From assembly GCF_028288205.1 (NCBI RefSeq), contig NZ_JAQBOD010000016.1, positions 42,195 to 106,194 of the forward strand: 64,000 bases of DNA, written 5' to 3'. The notes beneath the pieces are model-generated. The model searched no databases and was not told the origin of the DNA. It saw nothing but the letters and a program-made list of their open reading frames with translations. A program made the translations under genes and the position numbers. Positions 17,025-25,787 of the stretch are shown in pieces; position 1 is the first letter of the stretch, and each line of letters starts with the position of its first letter. Origin of the DNA: Mucilaginibacter sp. GTDB lineage: Bacteria > Bacteroidota > Bacteroidia > Sphingobacteriales > Sphingobacteriaceae.

Positions 17025-18911
17025 ATGGCAGAAGCAGTAAATTATAGTGAAGACAGCATACGGTCGCTTGATTGGAAAGAACATATCCGCCTGCGCCCCG
17101 GAATGTACATTGGCAAGTTGGGCGATGGCTCGGCTTATGATGACGGGATATATGTATTACTGAAAGAAATAGTAGATAACTCGATAGATGAGTTTGTAAT
17201 GGGCTCGGGCAAAACTATCGAGATCAATATAAGCGACCATAAAGTTACCGTGCGCGATTATGGCCGTGGCATACCGCTGGGTAAGGTAATAGATTGTGTA
17301 TCAAAAATTAATACCGGTGGTAAATATGATAGCAAGGCGTTTCAAAAATCGGTAGGTTTAAATGGTGTGGGTACCAAGGCGGTTAATGCGCTTTCAACAT
17401 CGTTCATTGTACAATCCTACCGGGATGGCCGCACCAAAATTGCCGAATTTGAAAAAGGCGAATTAATAAAGGACGAGCCGGAAAAAGAAACCACACAACG
17501 TAATGGCACTGCCATAAACTTTTATCCTGATGAAACCATTTTCAGGAATTACCATTTTATTCCGGAATTTATAGATAGCATGATCTGGAACTATGTGTTC
17601 CTAAACTCTGGGCTGACCATTAATTTTAACAATCAAAAATATTTCTCGGAGCGTGGGCTGTACGACCTGCTTACCAAGAATACCGATGTTGAAACACTGC
17701 GTTATCCTATCATCCACCTAAAAGGCGAGGATATAGAAATTGCCATGACCCATGGGCAGCAATACGGGGAAGAATATTATTCTTTTGTAAATGGCCAGCA
17801 TACCACACAGGGTGGTACGCACCAGGCAGCTTTTCGCGAAGCGGTAGTAAAAACAATTCGTGAGTTTTACAAAAAAGAATTTGATGCTTCTGATGTTAGG
17901 GCATCCATCGTATCGGCAATCGCTATAAAAGTGCAGGAACCGGTGTTCGAGTCGCAAACAAAAACCAAATTAGGTTCACAAAACATTGGTCCGGAAGGGC
18001 CATCTGTTCGTGGTTTCATTAACGATTTTGTTAAAAAGGAATTAGATAACTACCTGCATAAAAACCCCGTAGCTGCTGATGCCTTGTTAAAACGCATCAT
18101 GCAATCAGAACGTGAGCGTAAAGACATTGCCGGTATTAAGAAACTGGCTAATGAGCGGGCCAAAAAGGCATCGCTGCACAACCGTAAACTGCGCGATTGC
18201 AAGCTGCATTTTGATGATACTCACGAACGTAAGCAGGATACCACCCTGTTTATTACGGAGGGTGACTCGGCCAGCGGATCCATCACCAAATCGCGCGATG
18301 TGCAAACGCAAGCCGTATTTAGTTTAAAGGGTAAGCCACTTAACTGCTACGGGCTAACCAAAAAGGTGGTATATGAAAACGAAGAATTTAACCTGCTGCA
18401 ACATGCTCTAAATATTGAGGATGGCCTTGATCAGCTTCGCTACAACAATATAGTAATAGCTACCGATGCAGATGTAGATGGTATGCACATCCGCTTGTTG
18501 CTGATGACGTTCTTTTTGCAATTCTTCCCGGACCTGGTAAAAGCCGGGCATGTGTTTATATTGCAAACGCCACTGTTCAGAGTTCGCAATAAAAAAGAAA
18601 CCATTTATTGCTATAGTGACGAAGAGCGCCGTAACGCCATTGCCAAATTAGGTGTAAAACCAGAGATAACCCGCTTTAAAGGTTTAGGTGAAATATCGCC
18701 GGATGAGTTTGGGCTGTTTATAGGCAAGGATATTCGCCTTGACCCGGTTATACTTAAAGATGCCAACATTAAAGGCTTGCTGGAATACTTTATGGGGAAA
18801 AATACACCTGCAAGGCAGCAGCATATTATTGGTAATTTAAGGGTAGAGAAGGATGATGAAAGCGTGAACCCGACGATTGTTGAGGATGATGAGTTGCCGA
18901 TAGCGAGTTAG
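17025..18911 (+). CDS. parE: DNA topoisomerase IV subunit B
   Basis: A 628-residue type IIA topoisomerase ATPase subunit. The GHKL ATP-binding region shows 'RLRPGMYIG', '[10 protein letters not shown]' and '[11 protein letters not shown]'; '[14 protein letters not shown]' is the glycine-rich ATP lid. The TOPRIM domain carries EGDSASG (from about residue 412) and DADVDG (from about residue 481). The short linker and lack of a gyrase-type insertion favour ParE over GyrB, and the ParC-type partner is 3 kb downstream. It decatenates chromosomes together with ParC. Confidence 0.9.
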   Translation: MAEAVNYSEDSIRSLDWKEHIRLRPGMYIGKLGDGSAYDDGIYVLLKEIVDNSIDEFVMGSGKTIEINISDHKVTVRDYGRGIPLGKVIDCVSKINTGGKYDSKAFQKSVGLNGVGTKAVNALSTSFIVQSYRDGRTKIAEFEKGELIKDEPEKETTQRNGTAINFYPDETIFRNYHFIPEFIDSMIWNYVFLNSGLTINFNNQKYFSERGLYDLLTKNTDVETLRYPIIHLKGEDIEIAMTHGQQYGEEYYSFVNGQHTTQGGTHQAAFREAVVKTIREFYKKEFDASDVRASIVSAIAIKVQEPVFESQTKTKLGSQNIGPEGPSVRGFINDFVKKELDNYLHKNPVAADALLKRIMQSERERKDIAGIKKLANERAKKASLHNRKLRDCKLHFDDTHERKQDTTLFITEGDSASGSITKSRDVQTQAVFSLKGKPLNCYGLTKKVVYENEEFNLLQHALNIEDGLDQLRYNNIVIATDADVDGMHIRLLLMTFFLQFFPDLVKAGHVFILQTPLFRVRNKKETIYCYSDEERRNAIAKLGVKPEITRFKGLGEISPDEFGLFIGKDIRLDPVILKDANIKGLLEYFMGKNTPARQQHIIGNLRVEKDDESVNPTIVEDDELPIAS

Positions 18912-19108
18912 ACTATGATTTTTAAGATTTGAGGATTGCCAAGATTCTTTGCATTGAAAGGATAATAAATAAAGAAGAGTATTCAATTGTAGTTACTTAT
19001 TATAAATAATTACTTATCTTGTTTCCCCGCTCTTTTAAAGATGCAGGGGAATTGCTTTTTATAAACTTAAAAGAACTCTCTCCTTTAGGGAGGGCAGGGT
19101 GAGACTAA

Positions 19109-19594
19109 ATGACTAACCGCGAAATAAAAATATCTTTCCAGGAATATACTTCCGTAAAGGAGCTTGATACAGACGACCAAAGCTTATGCAATGAAGCTGT
19201 TAAAGCAATGGTAAACTCTCATTCGCCTTATTCAAAATTCAGGGTAGGCGCGGCATTGCGGTTACAAAGCGGTAAAATAATACATGGCAGTAACCAGGAA
19301 AATGTAGCTTATCCATCAGGTTTATGTGCAGAGCGGGTTGCCCTGTTTTACTGGGGGGCCAATCACCCCGATGACCCGATAGAAAGTATGGCCGTAACAG
19401 CACATACAGATGAGTTTATCCTGAATAAACCGGTAACTTCATGTGGCTCCTGTTTGCAGGTAATAGCCGAGTATGAGAAGAAACAAAATAAGCCTATAAA
19501 AACAATACTATTTTGTAAAGACGGCCCTGTTTGGGTAACCCGTGGTATAGAAAGTTTTTTACCATTTTTATTTTTTGAAGACAGATTATCTTAA
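19109..19594 (+). CDS. cdd: cytidine deaminase
   Basis: A 161-residue zinc enzyme of pyrimidine salvage converting cytidine/deoxycytidine to uridine forms. 'HSPYSKFRVGAALRL' is the substrate-binding start; the zinc site is CAERVA (Cys and catalytic Glu) plus 'SCGSC' (usually PCGxC; here the Pro is Ser). The length suits homotetrameric bacterial deaminases with a modest extension. A purine-rich 'ggagggcagggtgag' precedes the ATG. The next gene starts 5 bp after its stop. Confidence 0.93.
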   Translation: MTNREIKISFQEYTSVKELDTDDQSLCNEAVKAMVNSHSPYSKFRVGAALRLQSGKIIHGSNQENVAYPSGLCAERVALFYWGANHPDDPIESMAVTAHTDEFILNKPVTSCGSCLQVIAEYEKKQNKPIKTILFCKDGPVWVTRGIESFLPFLFFEDRLS

Positions 19595-19599
19595 AGATT

Positions 19600-20262
19600 A
19601 TGAAATTAAAATTAACGCTGCTTTTAACTGTTTTTGTTTTTTGTACAAAGTTGTATGCGCAAACGGGTTTCCCTTATGATGCAGAGATACGTGCTTACAG
19701 GCACCAGGATAGCCTGAATTTTCCAAAGCCCAATGGTATACTGTTTATAGGTGCTTCATCTATACGGTTATGGAGTGATCTTCAGCAGCGTTTTAGTGGT
19801 GCGCCAATAGTTCAGCGTGGGGTTGGGGGTTCAGAGTTATCACAGTGGGTAGCTTATTATACCCCTTACGTATTGTTCCCATATCATCCGCGTAAAATAT
19901 TTTTATATGCCGGCGAGAATGATATTGCCACAGGAGGTAAAACAGCGCAATCTGTGTTCGATTCGTTCACCAAAATATACGATATGATAAGGCAACAATT
20001 GCCTGATGTTGAATTTTATTATTTATCTATCAAAGAAAGCCCAAGCAGGTTAAAATATACAGCTGATTTTATAACAGCTAATAAATTGATAAAGGCCTAC
20101 ATCAGCACAAAACCCAAAACCTATTTTATTGATGTAGCCACTACGGTGTTAAACCCGCAAACCATGATGCCCGATTCATCCCTGTATAAAAAAGACATGC
20201 TTCACTTAAATAATAAGGGCTATGATAAATGGCAGGTTATTTTGCAGGATTACGTAAAATAA
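19600..20262 (+). CDS. exported SGNH/GDSL hydrolase family protein
   Basis: A 220-residue protein with a signal peptide ending LYAQ (about residue 21). SGNH blocks are visible: 'ILFIGASSIRLW' (block I, catalytic Ser), a Gly in 'QRGVGGSELSQW' (block II), 'LYAGENDIATG' (block III, Asn) and 'DMLHLNNKGYDKW' (block V, Asp and His). It probably hydrolyses an ester such as an acetylated sugar in the periplasm. It is 5 bp downstream of cdd, so likely co-transcribed, though the functions are unrelated. Confidence 0.88.
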   Translation: MKLKLTLLLTVFVFCTKLYAQTGFPYDAEIRAYRHQDSLNFPKPNGILFIGASSIRLWSDLQQRFSGAPIVQRGVGGSELSQWVAYYTPYVLFPYHPRKIFLYAGENDIATGGKTAQSVFDSFTKIYDMIRQQLPDVEFYYLSIKESPSRLKYTADFITANKLIKAYISTKPKTYFIDVATTVLNPQTMMPDSSLYKKDMLHLNNKGYDKWQVILQDYVK

Positions 20263-20266
20263 CTTA

Positions 20267-20296
20267 AACAAAAAAAGGCCTCCGCAAACGGAGGCC
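20267..20296 (-). terminator. intrinsic terminator for the minus-strand NTF2-like gene
   Basis: GGCCTCCG (20277-20284) pairs with CGGAGGCC (20289-20296) around a CAAA loop. Read on the minus strand, the stem is followed by a T-run (TTTTTTTGTTT), a classical rho-independent terminator for the gene at 20327-20755. It may also slow transcripts from the plus-strand hydrolase gene. Confidence 0.85.
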
Positions 20297-20326
20297 TCCA
20301 GCTATATAAACAAAACTAAACTAAAT

Positions 20327-20755
20327 TTAAGAAGGTACGTTTTCGATCTTAGTGATCTTCCAGTCCGGACGGTTAAGTGAAATAGTGATCAGGTTAGTGC
20401 GTACATAACCACCATATTGCAGTTCTAACTTTACAATCATTCCCTCTCGGGTATCTTCAATTACTGTGGTAGTATATTTACAGCCCTGCTCAACATTTTC
20501 TGATGCTTTAAAAGATGCAAGGATACGTTTTTTGTTTAAAGTAGTTACATTGTTACCGCGGGTCATAATGTATTGAATGTTATCATCCAAAATCTCATTA
20601 AGACCCTCTGTTTTACCGTGTACTACTGCATTAACATAAATATTTAAAACTTCATTTTTTGTTAATGTAGCTGGAGTGGGTTTATTTGCAGCGTTGGCAA
20701 CTGTGCCAGTAACTAATAATGCTAAACCGAGCATAATTGATTTTAAATTTTTCAT
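20327..20755 (-). CDS. exported NTF2-like (putative lumazine-binding) protein
   Basis: A 142-residue protein with a signal peptide ending VANAA (about residue 22). The mature part has the cone-shaped NTF2-like pattern: a helix 'LTKNEVLNIYVNAVVHGKTEGLNEIL', then strands 'NIQYIMTRGNNVTTLNKK', 'GCKYTTTVIEDTREGMIVKLEL' and a closing 'NLITISLNRPDWKITKIEN'. It resembles the 'putative lumazine-binding' group, a name that does not establish a ligand. It has its own terminator. Confidence 0.7.
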   Translation of the reverse strand: MKNLKSIMLGLALLVTGTVANAANKPTPATLTKNEVLNIYVNAVVHGKTEGLNEILDDNIQYIMTRGNNVTTLNKKRILASFKASENVEQGCKYTTTVIEDTREGMIVKLELQYGGYVRTNLITISLNRPDWKITKIENVPS

Positions 20756-20907
20756 AATATTAGATTTTTTGGTTAATTATTTTATATCCATAGGACATCA
20801 TCAGCATTCGAAACGTTACAAAAAATAATATATTTATTAATCATTTAACTAAAACTTAACATTTGCCCTATTTTTACCATGAGCATATTTGATTGATTAT
20901 TTATAGC

Positions 20908-21414
20908 ATGATTGAGTTCAATACCATCATTTTACAGTTTGCAGAACAGGGCGAAAAAACCGGGTGGAGCTATATTGAAATTCCGGCAGATTTGGCGCAG
21001 CAATTAAAGCCGGGTAACAAAAAATCATTCAGGGTATGTGGCATGTTGGATGGCATGACGGTAAAAGGTATGGCTTTAATGCCCATGGGGCAAGGCAATT
21101 TTATTATGGCGCTTAAGGCAGATATAAGAAAAGGCATTCGCAAAAATGCAGGCGCTATGCTGCAGGTAAAGCTGGAAGAAGATAAAGATTATAAAGTTGA
21201 CGTGCCCGATGATTTGCAGGAGTGTTTTGATTTTGAGCCCGAGGCCTTGGAGTTTTTTAACAGCCTTGCAAAATCGCACCGCGATTATTTTATAAAATGG
21301 ATAGAGGGCGCCAAGACCAGCGAGACGCGCAACAAGCGTATTGTTAATACAATAAATGCTATGCTGCGTAAATGGCCCTATAATGTGATGATAAGGGAGA
21401 TGAGAAAGGCGTAG
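20908..21414 (+). CDS. YdeI/OmpD-associated family protein (DUF1905 + OmdA)
   Basis: A 168-residue cytoplasmic protein. The N-terminal ~85 residues fit DUF1905 ('GWSYIEIPADLAQQLKPG', 'RVCGMLDGMTVKG') and the C-terminus fits the YdeI/OmdA domain ('FFNSLAKSHRDYFIKWIEGAKTSETRNKRI'). The start at the ATG 20908 is preferred over an upstream TTG. Function is unknown; some relatives are linked to antimicrobial-peptide tolerance. Confidence 0.85.
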   Translation: MIEFNTIILQFAEQGEKTGWSYIEIPADLAQQLKPGNKKSFRVCGMLDGMTVKGMALMPMGQGNFIMALKADIRKGIRKNAGAMLQVKLEEDKDYKVDVPDDLQECFDFEPEALEFFNSLAKSHRDYFIKWIEGAKTSETRNKRIVNTINAMLRKWPYNVMIREMRKA

Positions 21415-21490
21415 AGGCTGTGCGAATGTTTATAATTTTCAGGTGGCATTTTCCTGCTAAGTATTATCTTTACCCTGTATGCTGTTTTAA

Positions 21491-21940
21491 ACACAAAGGG
21501 CGCCAAGAAGGCGCAAAGGGCACTGAGAATTATGCAAGTTGAAAATGATTTAGCTACAGAGGTTATTGGAGCTGCCATAAGTGTGCATAAAGTGTTTGGT
21601 CCCGGATTGTTGGAATCAGCATATAAAGAATGCCTCTATTATGAATTATTAAAAAAAGGATTATATGTAGAAAAAGAAAACCTCTACCACTTATTTATGA
21701 AGAAATTAAATTGGAATGTGGGTATCGGTTAGATTTATTAGTTGAAAATAAATTAATTATTGAAATAAAAGCAGTTGAAGGATTAAATGATATTCATTTA
21801 GCGCAAGTTTTAACTTATTTAAAAGTTTCAGGTTGCAGGCTTGGTTTATTAATGAACTTCAATGTATTAAAAGTAAAAGACGGTATTCGTCGTATAATTA
21901 AAACTTAGCGCACTCTGTGCCTTCTTTGCATCTCTGTGGT
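21491..21940 (+). mobile_element. GxxExxY cassette with imperfect terminal inverted repeats
   Basis: The broken GxxExxY gene is flanked at 21491-21530 by 'cacaaagggcgccaagaagg...' and at about 21907-21940 by an imperfect inverted copy: the complement of the right flank reads CACAGAGATGCAAAGAAGG then CACAGAGTGCGCTAAG, matching the left CACAAAGGGCGCCAAGAAGG and CGCAAAGGGCACTGAG. The cassette thus has about 36-bp terminal inverted repeats and ends 3 bp before the parC ATG. It looks like a non-autonomous mobile unit with GxxExxY cargo. Confidence 0.6.
21532..21908 (+). pseudogene. GxxExxY protein gene (PDDEXK-like), 1-nt frameshift
   Basis: The first frame gives 'LATEVIGAAISVHKVFGPG' and the naming motif GPGLLESAY, then ends at TAG near 21730. 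The second frame continues the family from 'PLPLIYEEIKLECGYRLDLLVENK' (split here for length: PLPLIYEEIK then LECGYRLDLLVENK) through 'IIEIKAVEGLNDIHLAQVLTYLK' to the stop at 21908. Adding one A to the AAAA run at 21677-21680 restores a continuous ~125-residue frame. The family has a PDDEXK-nuclease-like fold with the D-x(n)-EIK residues in the second part; its function is not established. Either true decay, phase variation at the A run, or a sequencing error. Confidence 0.8.
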
Positions 21941-21943
21941 AAA

Positions 21944-24766
21944 ATGTCAGACATAAATAACAACGAAGAAAAAATACATAATGTTACCTCGCTTGACGGG
22001 CTGTACGAAAACTGGTTTCTTGATTATGCCTCTTATGTAATTCTTGATCGTGCCGTTCCGCATATAAATGATGGTTTAAAGCCTGTACAGCGCCGTATAC
22101 TCCATTCACTTAAAGAGATGGACGACGGGCGTTTTAATAAAGCCGCCAACGTCATTGGTAACACCATGAAATATCACCCCCATGGTGATGCTTCGATTGG
22201 TGATGCTATGGTGCAGATAGGCCAGAAAAACCTGCTGATAGATTGCCAGGGTAACTGGGGCGATCCGGTAACCGGCGACTCGGCCGCCGCGCCACGTTAT
22301 ATTGAGGCACGCTTATCAAAATTCGCGCTCGAAGTTGTTTTTAACCCAGATACCACCGTTTGGCAAGCCAGCTATGATGGCAGGAATAAAGAGCCTATTA
22401 CGCTACCGGTTAAGTTCCCATTGCTATTGGCACAGGGCGCCGAAGGTATTGCCGTAGGTTTGGCAACCAAAATATTACCCCATAATTTTATTGAGCTACT
22501 GGATGCCTCGATAGCGGTATTAAGCGGGCAAACGCCAAATTTATTGCCGGATTTTCCTACCGGCGGCATGGCTGATGCATCTGCCTACAATGATGGGCAG
22601 CGTGGGGGGCGTATCCGCGTACGCGCAAAAATTGTAGAGCGCGATAAAAAAACGCTGGCTATAACCGAGATACCTTTTACAACTACTACAGGCAGTTTAA
22701 TTGATAGCGTAATATCTGCCAATGATAAGGGCAAGATCAAGATCAAGAAGATAGAGGATAACACGGCACAGCATGTAGAAATAGTTATCCATTTGGCGCC
22801 GGGTATATCGCCTGATGTTACTATTGACGCGTTGTATGCTTTTACCGATTGTGAGGTTTCCATATCGCCCAATACCTGTGTAATACAGGACGATAAACCA
22901 CGCTTTATGAGTGTGAATGATATGCTTACCGAAAGCACCCATTACACCCGCGAACTGCTTAAGCAGGAGCTGCAGATAAGGTTGAAGGAACTGATGGAAA
23001 AGATATTTTTTAGCTCGTTGCTGAAAATATTTATTCAGGAAGGGATGTACAAGCACCCGGATTATGAAAGCTCTGCAAACTTTGAAGAGGTATTGGTGGT
23101 ATTGAATAAACTATTCGAACCATTCTTCCCGCAGTTTTATCGCCCGATAGTAGACGAAGATTATAAAAAGCTTATTGATAAACCAATGAGCAGTATTACC
23201 CGTTTTGATGTGAAGAAAACGGATGAGCAAATAAAGAACCTGGAAAACGAGATAAAGACGGTAAAAAATCACCTGAAACATCTTACAGAATATACCATTG
23301 ATTGGTTTGAAAAGCTAAAGGAAAAATACGGCAAAGGGCGCGAACGTAAAACCGAACTGCGCACTTTTGACAGGGTAGAGGCATCGCAAGTGGCGTTGGC
23401 TAACGTAAAGCTATATGTTAACCGCGAGGATGGTTTTATTGGTACCGGCTTGCGTAAGGATGAATTTGTTGGCGATTGCTCTGATATTGACGAGATCATA
23501 GTTTTTCGTGAAGATGGAAGGTGTATTATTACCAAAGTGCAGGAGAAGATATTTGTTGGGAAAGAGATCATTCACGTAGCTGTATTTAAAAAGAACGACG
23601 AGCGTACGGTGTATAACATGATCTATAAAGACGGACAAAGCGGCGTAAGCTATATTAAACGTTTTGCTGTAACCGGCGTAACCCGCGATAAGGAATACGA
23701 TCTGACCAAGGGGAGCAAAGGCTCTAAAGTGCTATACTTTTCTGCCAATCCTAATGGCGAGGCCGAAGTAGTGAACGTGCAGTTGAAACCGCATGCCAAG
23801 CTAAAGAAACTGCAGTTTGATGAAGACTTTGCGCAGCTTGCCATAAAGGGCCGTAACTCTATGGGGAATATTATTACCAAGTACCCGGTTAAAAAGATAC
23901 TGTTAAAGAGCAAAGGCTTGTCAACACTTGCTGGCAGAAAGATCTGGTATGATGATATTTTAAAACGTTTAAATGTTGATTCGAGAGGCAAGTATTTGGG
24001 TGAGTTTGATGGCGACGACCGCATACTGACTGTTTTTGCCAATGGGATTTACGAGCTGACCAGCTTTGACCTGAATAACCATTTCGATGATAAGATGGTG
24101 GTAATAGAAAAGTATAACCCTGAAAAAGTTTACTCGGTTGTGCATTATGATGGTAAATCAAAAAATTACCTGGTTAAGCGGTTTGCTTTCGAGAATATGG
24201 CAATAGGTAAACAAACCAGTATTATTAGTGAAGAGAGCGGATCAAAAATGACATTGATATCCGGTGCATCACAGGCTATAGTAAAAGTAGAACAGCTAAA
24301 AGGAGCTGCTAAAACTCCCGAAACGGTTGAACTTAATCTGGCCGACCTGATAGATGTTAAAGGTATGAAAGCGATGGGTAACCGCCTGTCGGTTCACATC
24401 ATTCAAAGTGTGGTACTGGAAGCAGAACATGATGATGAAGAGGATGTACCAGACCCCGAACCGGAATCTGTTGCGGATACAGAGATTGTTATAACGCCGG
24501 AGGATAAAGTAGTAGCAGATAAGGAACCGCCGGTTGTTGAAGAACCGGCACCGATAGCAATTGCAAAACCCGAAGTAGAAATTAATGAGCCAAAACCGGT
24601 GGCTGAACAGCCAACTGAACCAATGCCGGAATTGGAAAAATCACAGGACAAATCGGTAGAATCACCCGAAAAATCAGTGGAATCTCCAGCTAAAAAAATA
24701 GATTTTGAGATAACCAACCCGGATGATATCGATATAGACGATAAGGGGCAATTGGGGTTGTTTTAA
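21944..24766 (+). CDS. parC: DNA topoisomerase IV subunit A
   Basis: A 940-residue breakage-reunion subunit. The winged-helix/tower domain has 'DGLKPVQRRILHSL' and 'NVIGNTMKYHPHGD'; the catalytic Tyr is in 'AAPRYIEARLS'. The C-terminal propeller region (about 500-830) has spaced strands but no canonical GyrA-box, supporting ParC. A long acidic, Pro-rich tail (about 835-940, with repeats KSVESPEKSVESP) ends in QLGLF, which resembles a beta-clamp-binding motif. The start at MSDINNNE is chosen because upstream codons come from the GxxExxY cassette's inverted repeat. Confidence 0.9.
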   Translation: MSDINNNEEKIHNVTSLDGLYENWFLDYASYVILDRAVPHINDGLKPVQRRILHSLKEMDDGRFNKAANVIGNTMKYHPHGDASIGDAMVQIGQKNLLIDCQGNWGDPVTGDSAAAPRYIEARLSKFALEVVFNPDTTVWQASYDGRNKEPITLPVKFPLLLAQGAEGIAVGLATKILPHNFIELLDASIAVLSGQTPNLLPDFPTGGMADASAYNDGQRGGRIRVRAKIVERDKKTLAITEIPFTTTTGSLIDSVISANDKGKIKIKKIEDNTAQHVEIVIHLAPGISPDVTIDALYAFTDCEVSISPNTCVIQDDKPRFMSVNDMLTESTHYTRELLKQELQIRLKELMEKIFFSSLLKIFIQEGMYKHPDYESSANFEEVLVVLNKLFEPFFPQFYRPIVDEDYKKLIDKPMSSITRFDVKKTDEQIKNLENEIKTVKNHLKHLTEYTIDWFEKLKEKYGKGRERKTELRTFDRVEASQVALANVKLYVNREDGFIGTGLRKDEFVGDCSDIDEIIVFREDGRCIITKVQEKIFVGKEIIHVAVFKKNDERTVYNMIYKDGQSGVSYIKRFAVTGVTRDKEYDLTKGSKGSKVLYFSANPNGEAEVVNVQLKPHAKLKKLQFDEDFAQLAIKGRNSMGNIITKYPVKKILLKSKGLSTLAGRKIWYDDILKRLNVDSRGKYLGEFDGDDRILTVFANGIYELTSFDLNNHFDDKMVVIEKYNPEKVYSVVHYDGKSKNYLVKRFAFENMAIGKQTSIISEESGSKMTLISGASQAIVKVEQLKGAAKTPETVELNLADLIDVKGMKAMGNRLSVHIIQSVVLEAEHDDEEDVPDPEPESVADTEIVITPEDKVVADKEPPVVEEPAPIAIAKPEVEINEPKPVAEQPTEPMPELEKSQDKSVESPEKSVESPAKKIDFEITNPDDIDIDDKGQLGLF

Positions 24767-24771
24767 ACATT

Positions 24772-24866
24772 TGTCATTCTTCGCTATCGCTACCAATGAT
24801 ACGTTGTTAATCTTAACATCATTTTTAACTTCAAAGTCCCACGGGATTTTATAACCCAGAATGACA
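24772..24866. repeat. TGTCATTCT / AGAATGACA inverted repeat after parC
   Basis: TGTCATTCT (24772-24780) is complementary to AGAATGACA (24858-24866), bracketing 'tcgctatcgctaccaatgatacg...cccacgggattttataaccc'. The 'gtcattct' word recurs near 35.56 kb (cagaatgaca) and a related 'gtcattgcgagcggtagc' near 49.05 kb. It lies between convergent parC and the epimerase gene, and may serve as a weak bidirectional terminator. Confidence 0.5.
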
Positions 24867-24879
24867 TTTTATTAACTAA

Positions 24880-25746
24880 TTACATACTTATAAAAAATGC
24901 CGCCTCAAAAACATGGCCCACATTTAATTTTTGAATAGCTTCTTTTTTGCTGATATCAACGTGCACGCCTTCGGTATCGGCACAACCTAACCAGGGTTCA
25001 ATACATACAAAATCGGCGCCGGGTTTTGCCCAAAGCCCTAAATAATTAAAATGCGGAAACTCAACAGTAAGTGTTTGCTCATGCTGCGTACTTTTAATAG
25101 TTACCAGCCTTGATCGCAGGTTCTTAAATACTAAAGCGTCTTTATTAAACAGATCACGCGTTAAAAAAAGTTTCCTCACTTTTATAGGAACCGGAGCTGT
25201 TTCACCATTAAAAAGACCATCAGCAGATAGTTGGTGTGCTATTAATTTATCATCGGCTTCAAACTCTAAATAATAGTCTTCATAATCCTCGCCTTTATTA
25301 AAAGGCACATTAAAGGCCGGGTGCCCGCCAACCGAAAAATAGATAGGTTTTTTATCCAAATTAATAACCTTGTAGGTTATGCGCAAAGCATCGTCTATCA
25401 GGTCGTAATGTATTTGAAAATCGAATTTATAGGGATACATGGCTAAAGTCTTTTCGCAATAAGGCAAAGAAAACCAGGCTGATTGTTCATTAGAAGAGAT
25501 TAATAATAATTCAGAAGTACGGGTGAACCCATGTCTTGGTAATTCATAAGTATTACCATCAACAAACAATTGGTTATTAATTAATCCGCCAACTATAGGG
25601 AACAGGTTGGGCGCGTGCCATGGCCATATAGCAGCATCAGCCTGCCATATATGTTCAACATTAGTTGTTTTGTTATAAAATGATGTTAATTCTCCGCCCT
25701 GTGCACGGATGGCTATTTTAAAAAGATCGTTCTCTATAATTGTCAT
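24880..25746 (-). CDS. aldose 1-epimerase family protein
   Basis: A 288-residue galactose-mutarotase-like beta-sandwich protein. 'QGGELTSFYNKTTNVEHIWQ' is the typical N-terminus, 'PRHGFTR' carries the first catalytic His region, 'FSVGGHPAFNVPF' the second His, and 'FVCIEPWLG' the catalytic Glu. It belongs to the LacX-like subgroup rather than classical GalM. No sugar-use operon is adjacent. Confidence 0.88.
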   Translation of the reverse strand: MTIIENDLFKIAIRAQGGELTSFYNKTTNVEHIWQADAAIWPWHAPNLFPIVGGLINNQLFVDGNTYELPRHGFTRTSELLLISSNEQSAWFSLPYCEKTLAMYPYKFDFQIHYDLIDDALRITYKVINLDKKPIYFSVGGHPAFNVPFNKGEDYEDYYLEFEADDKLIAHQLSADGLFNGETAPVPIKVRKLFLTRDLFNKDALVFKNLRSRLVTIKSTQHEQTLTVEFPHFNYLGLWAKPGADFVCIEPWLGCADTEGVHVDISKKEAIQKLNVGHVFEAAFFISM

Positions 25747-25787
25747 TGATGGTGATGGTTTCTATTAAAGGTATTCATTATAACGCA

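Noticed and set aside
18912..19108. tRNA or small RNA in the parE-cdd spacer
   Set aside because: Only a CCCC...GGGG hairpin and an 'agggagggcaggg' word were seen; no cloverleaf pattern.
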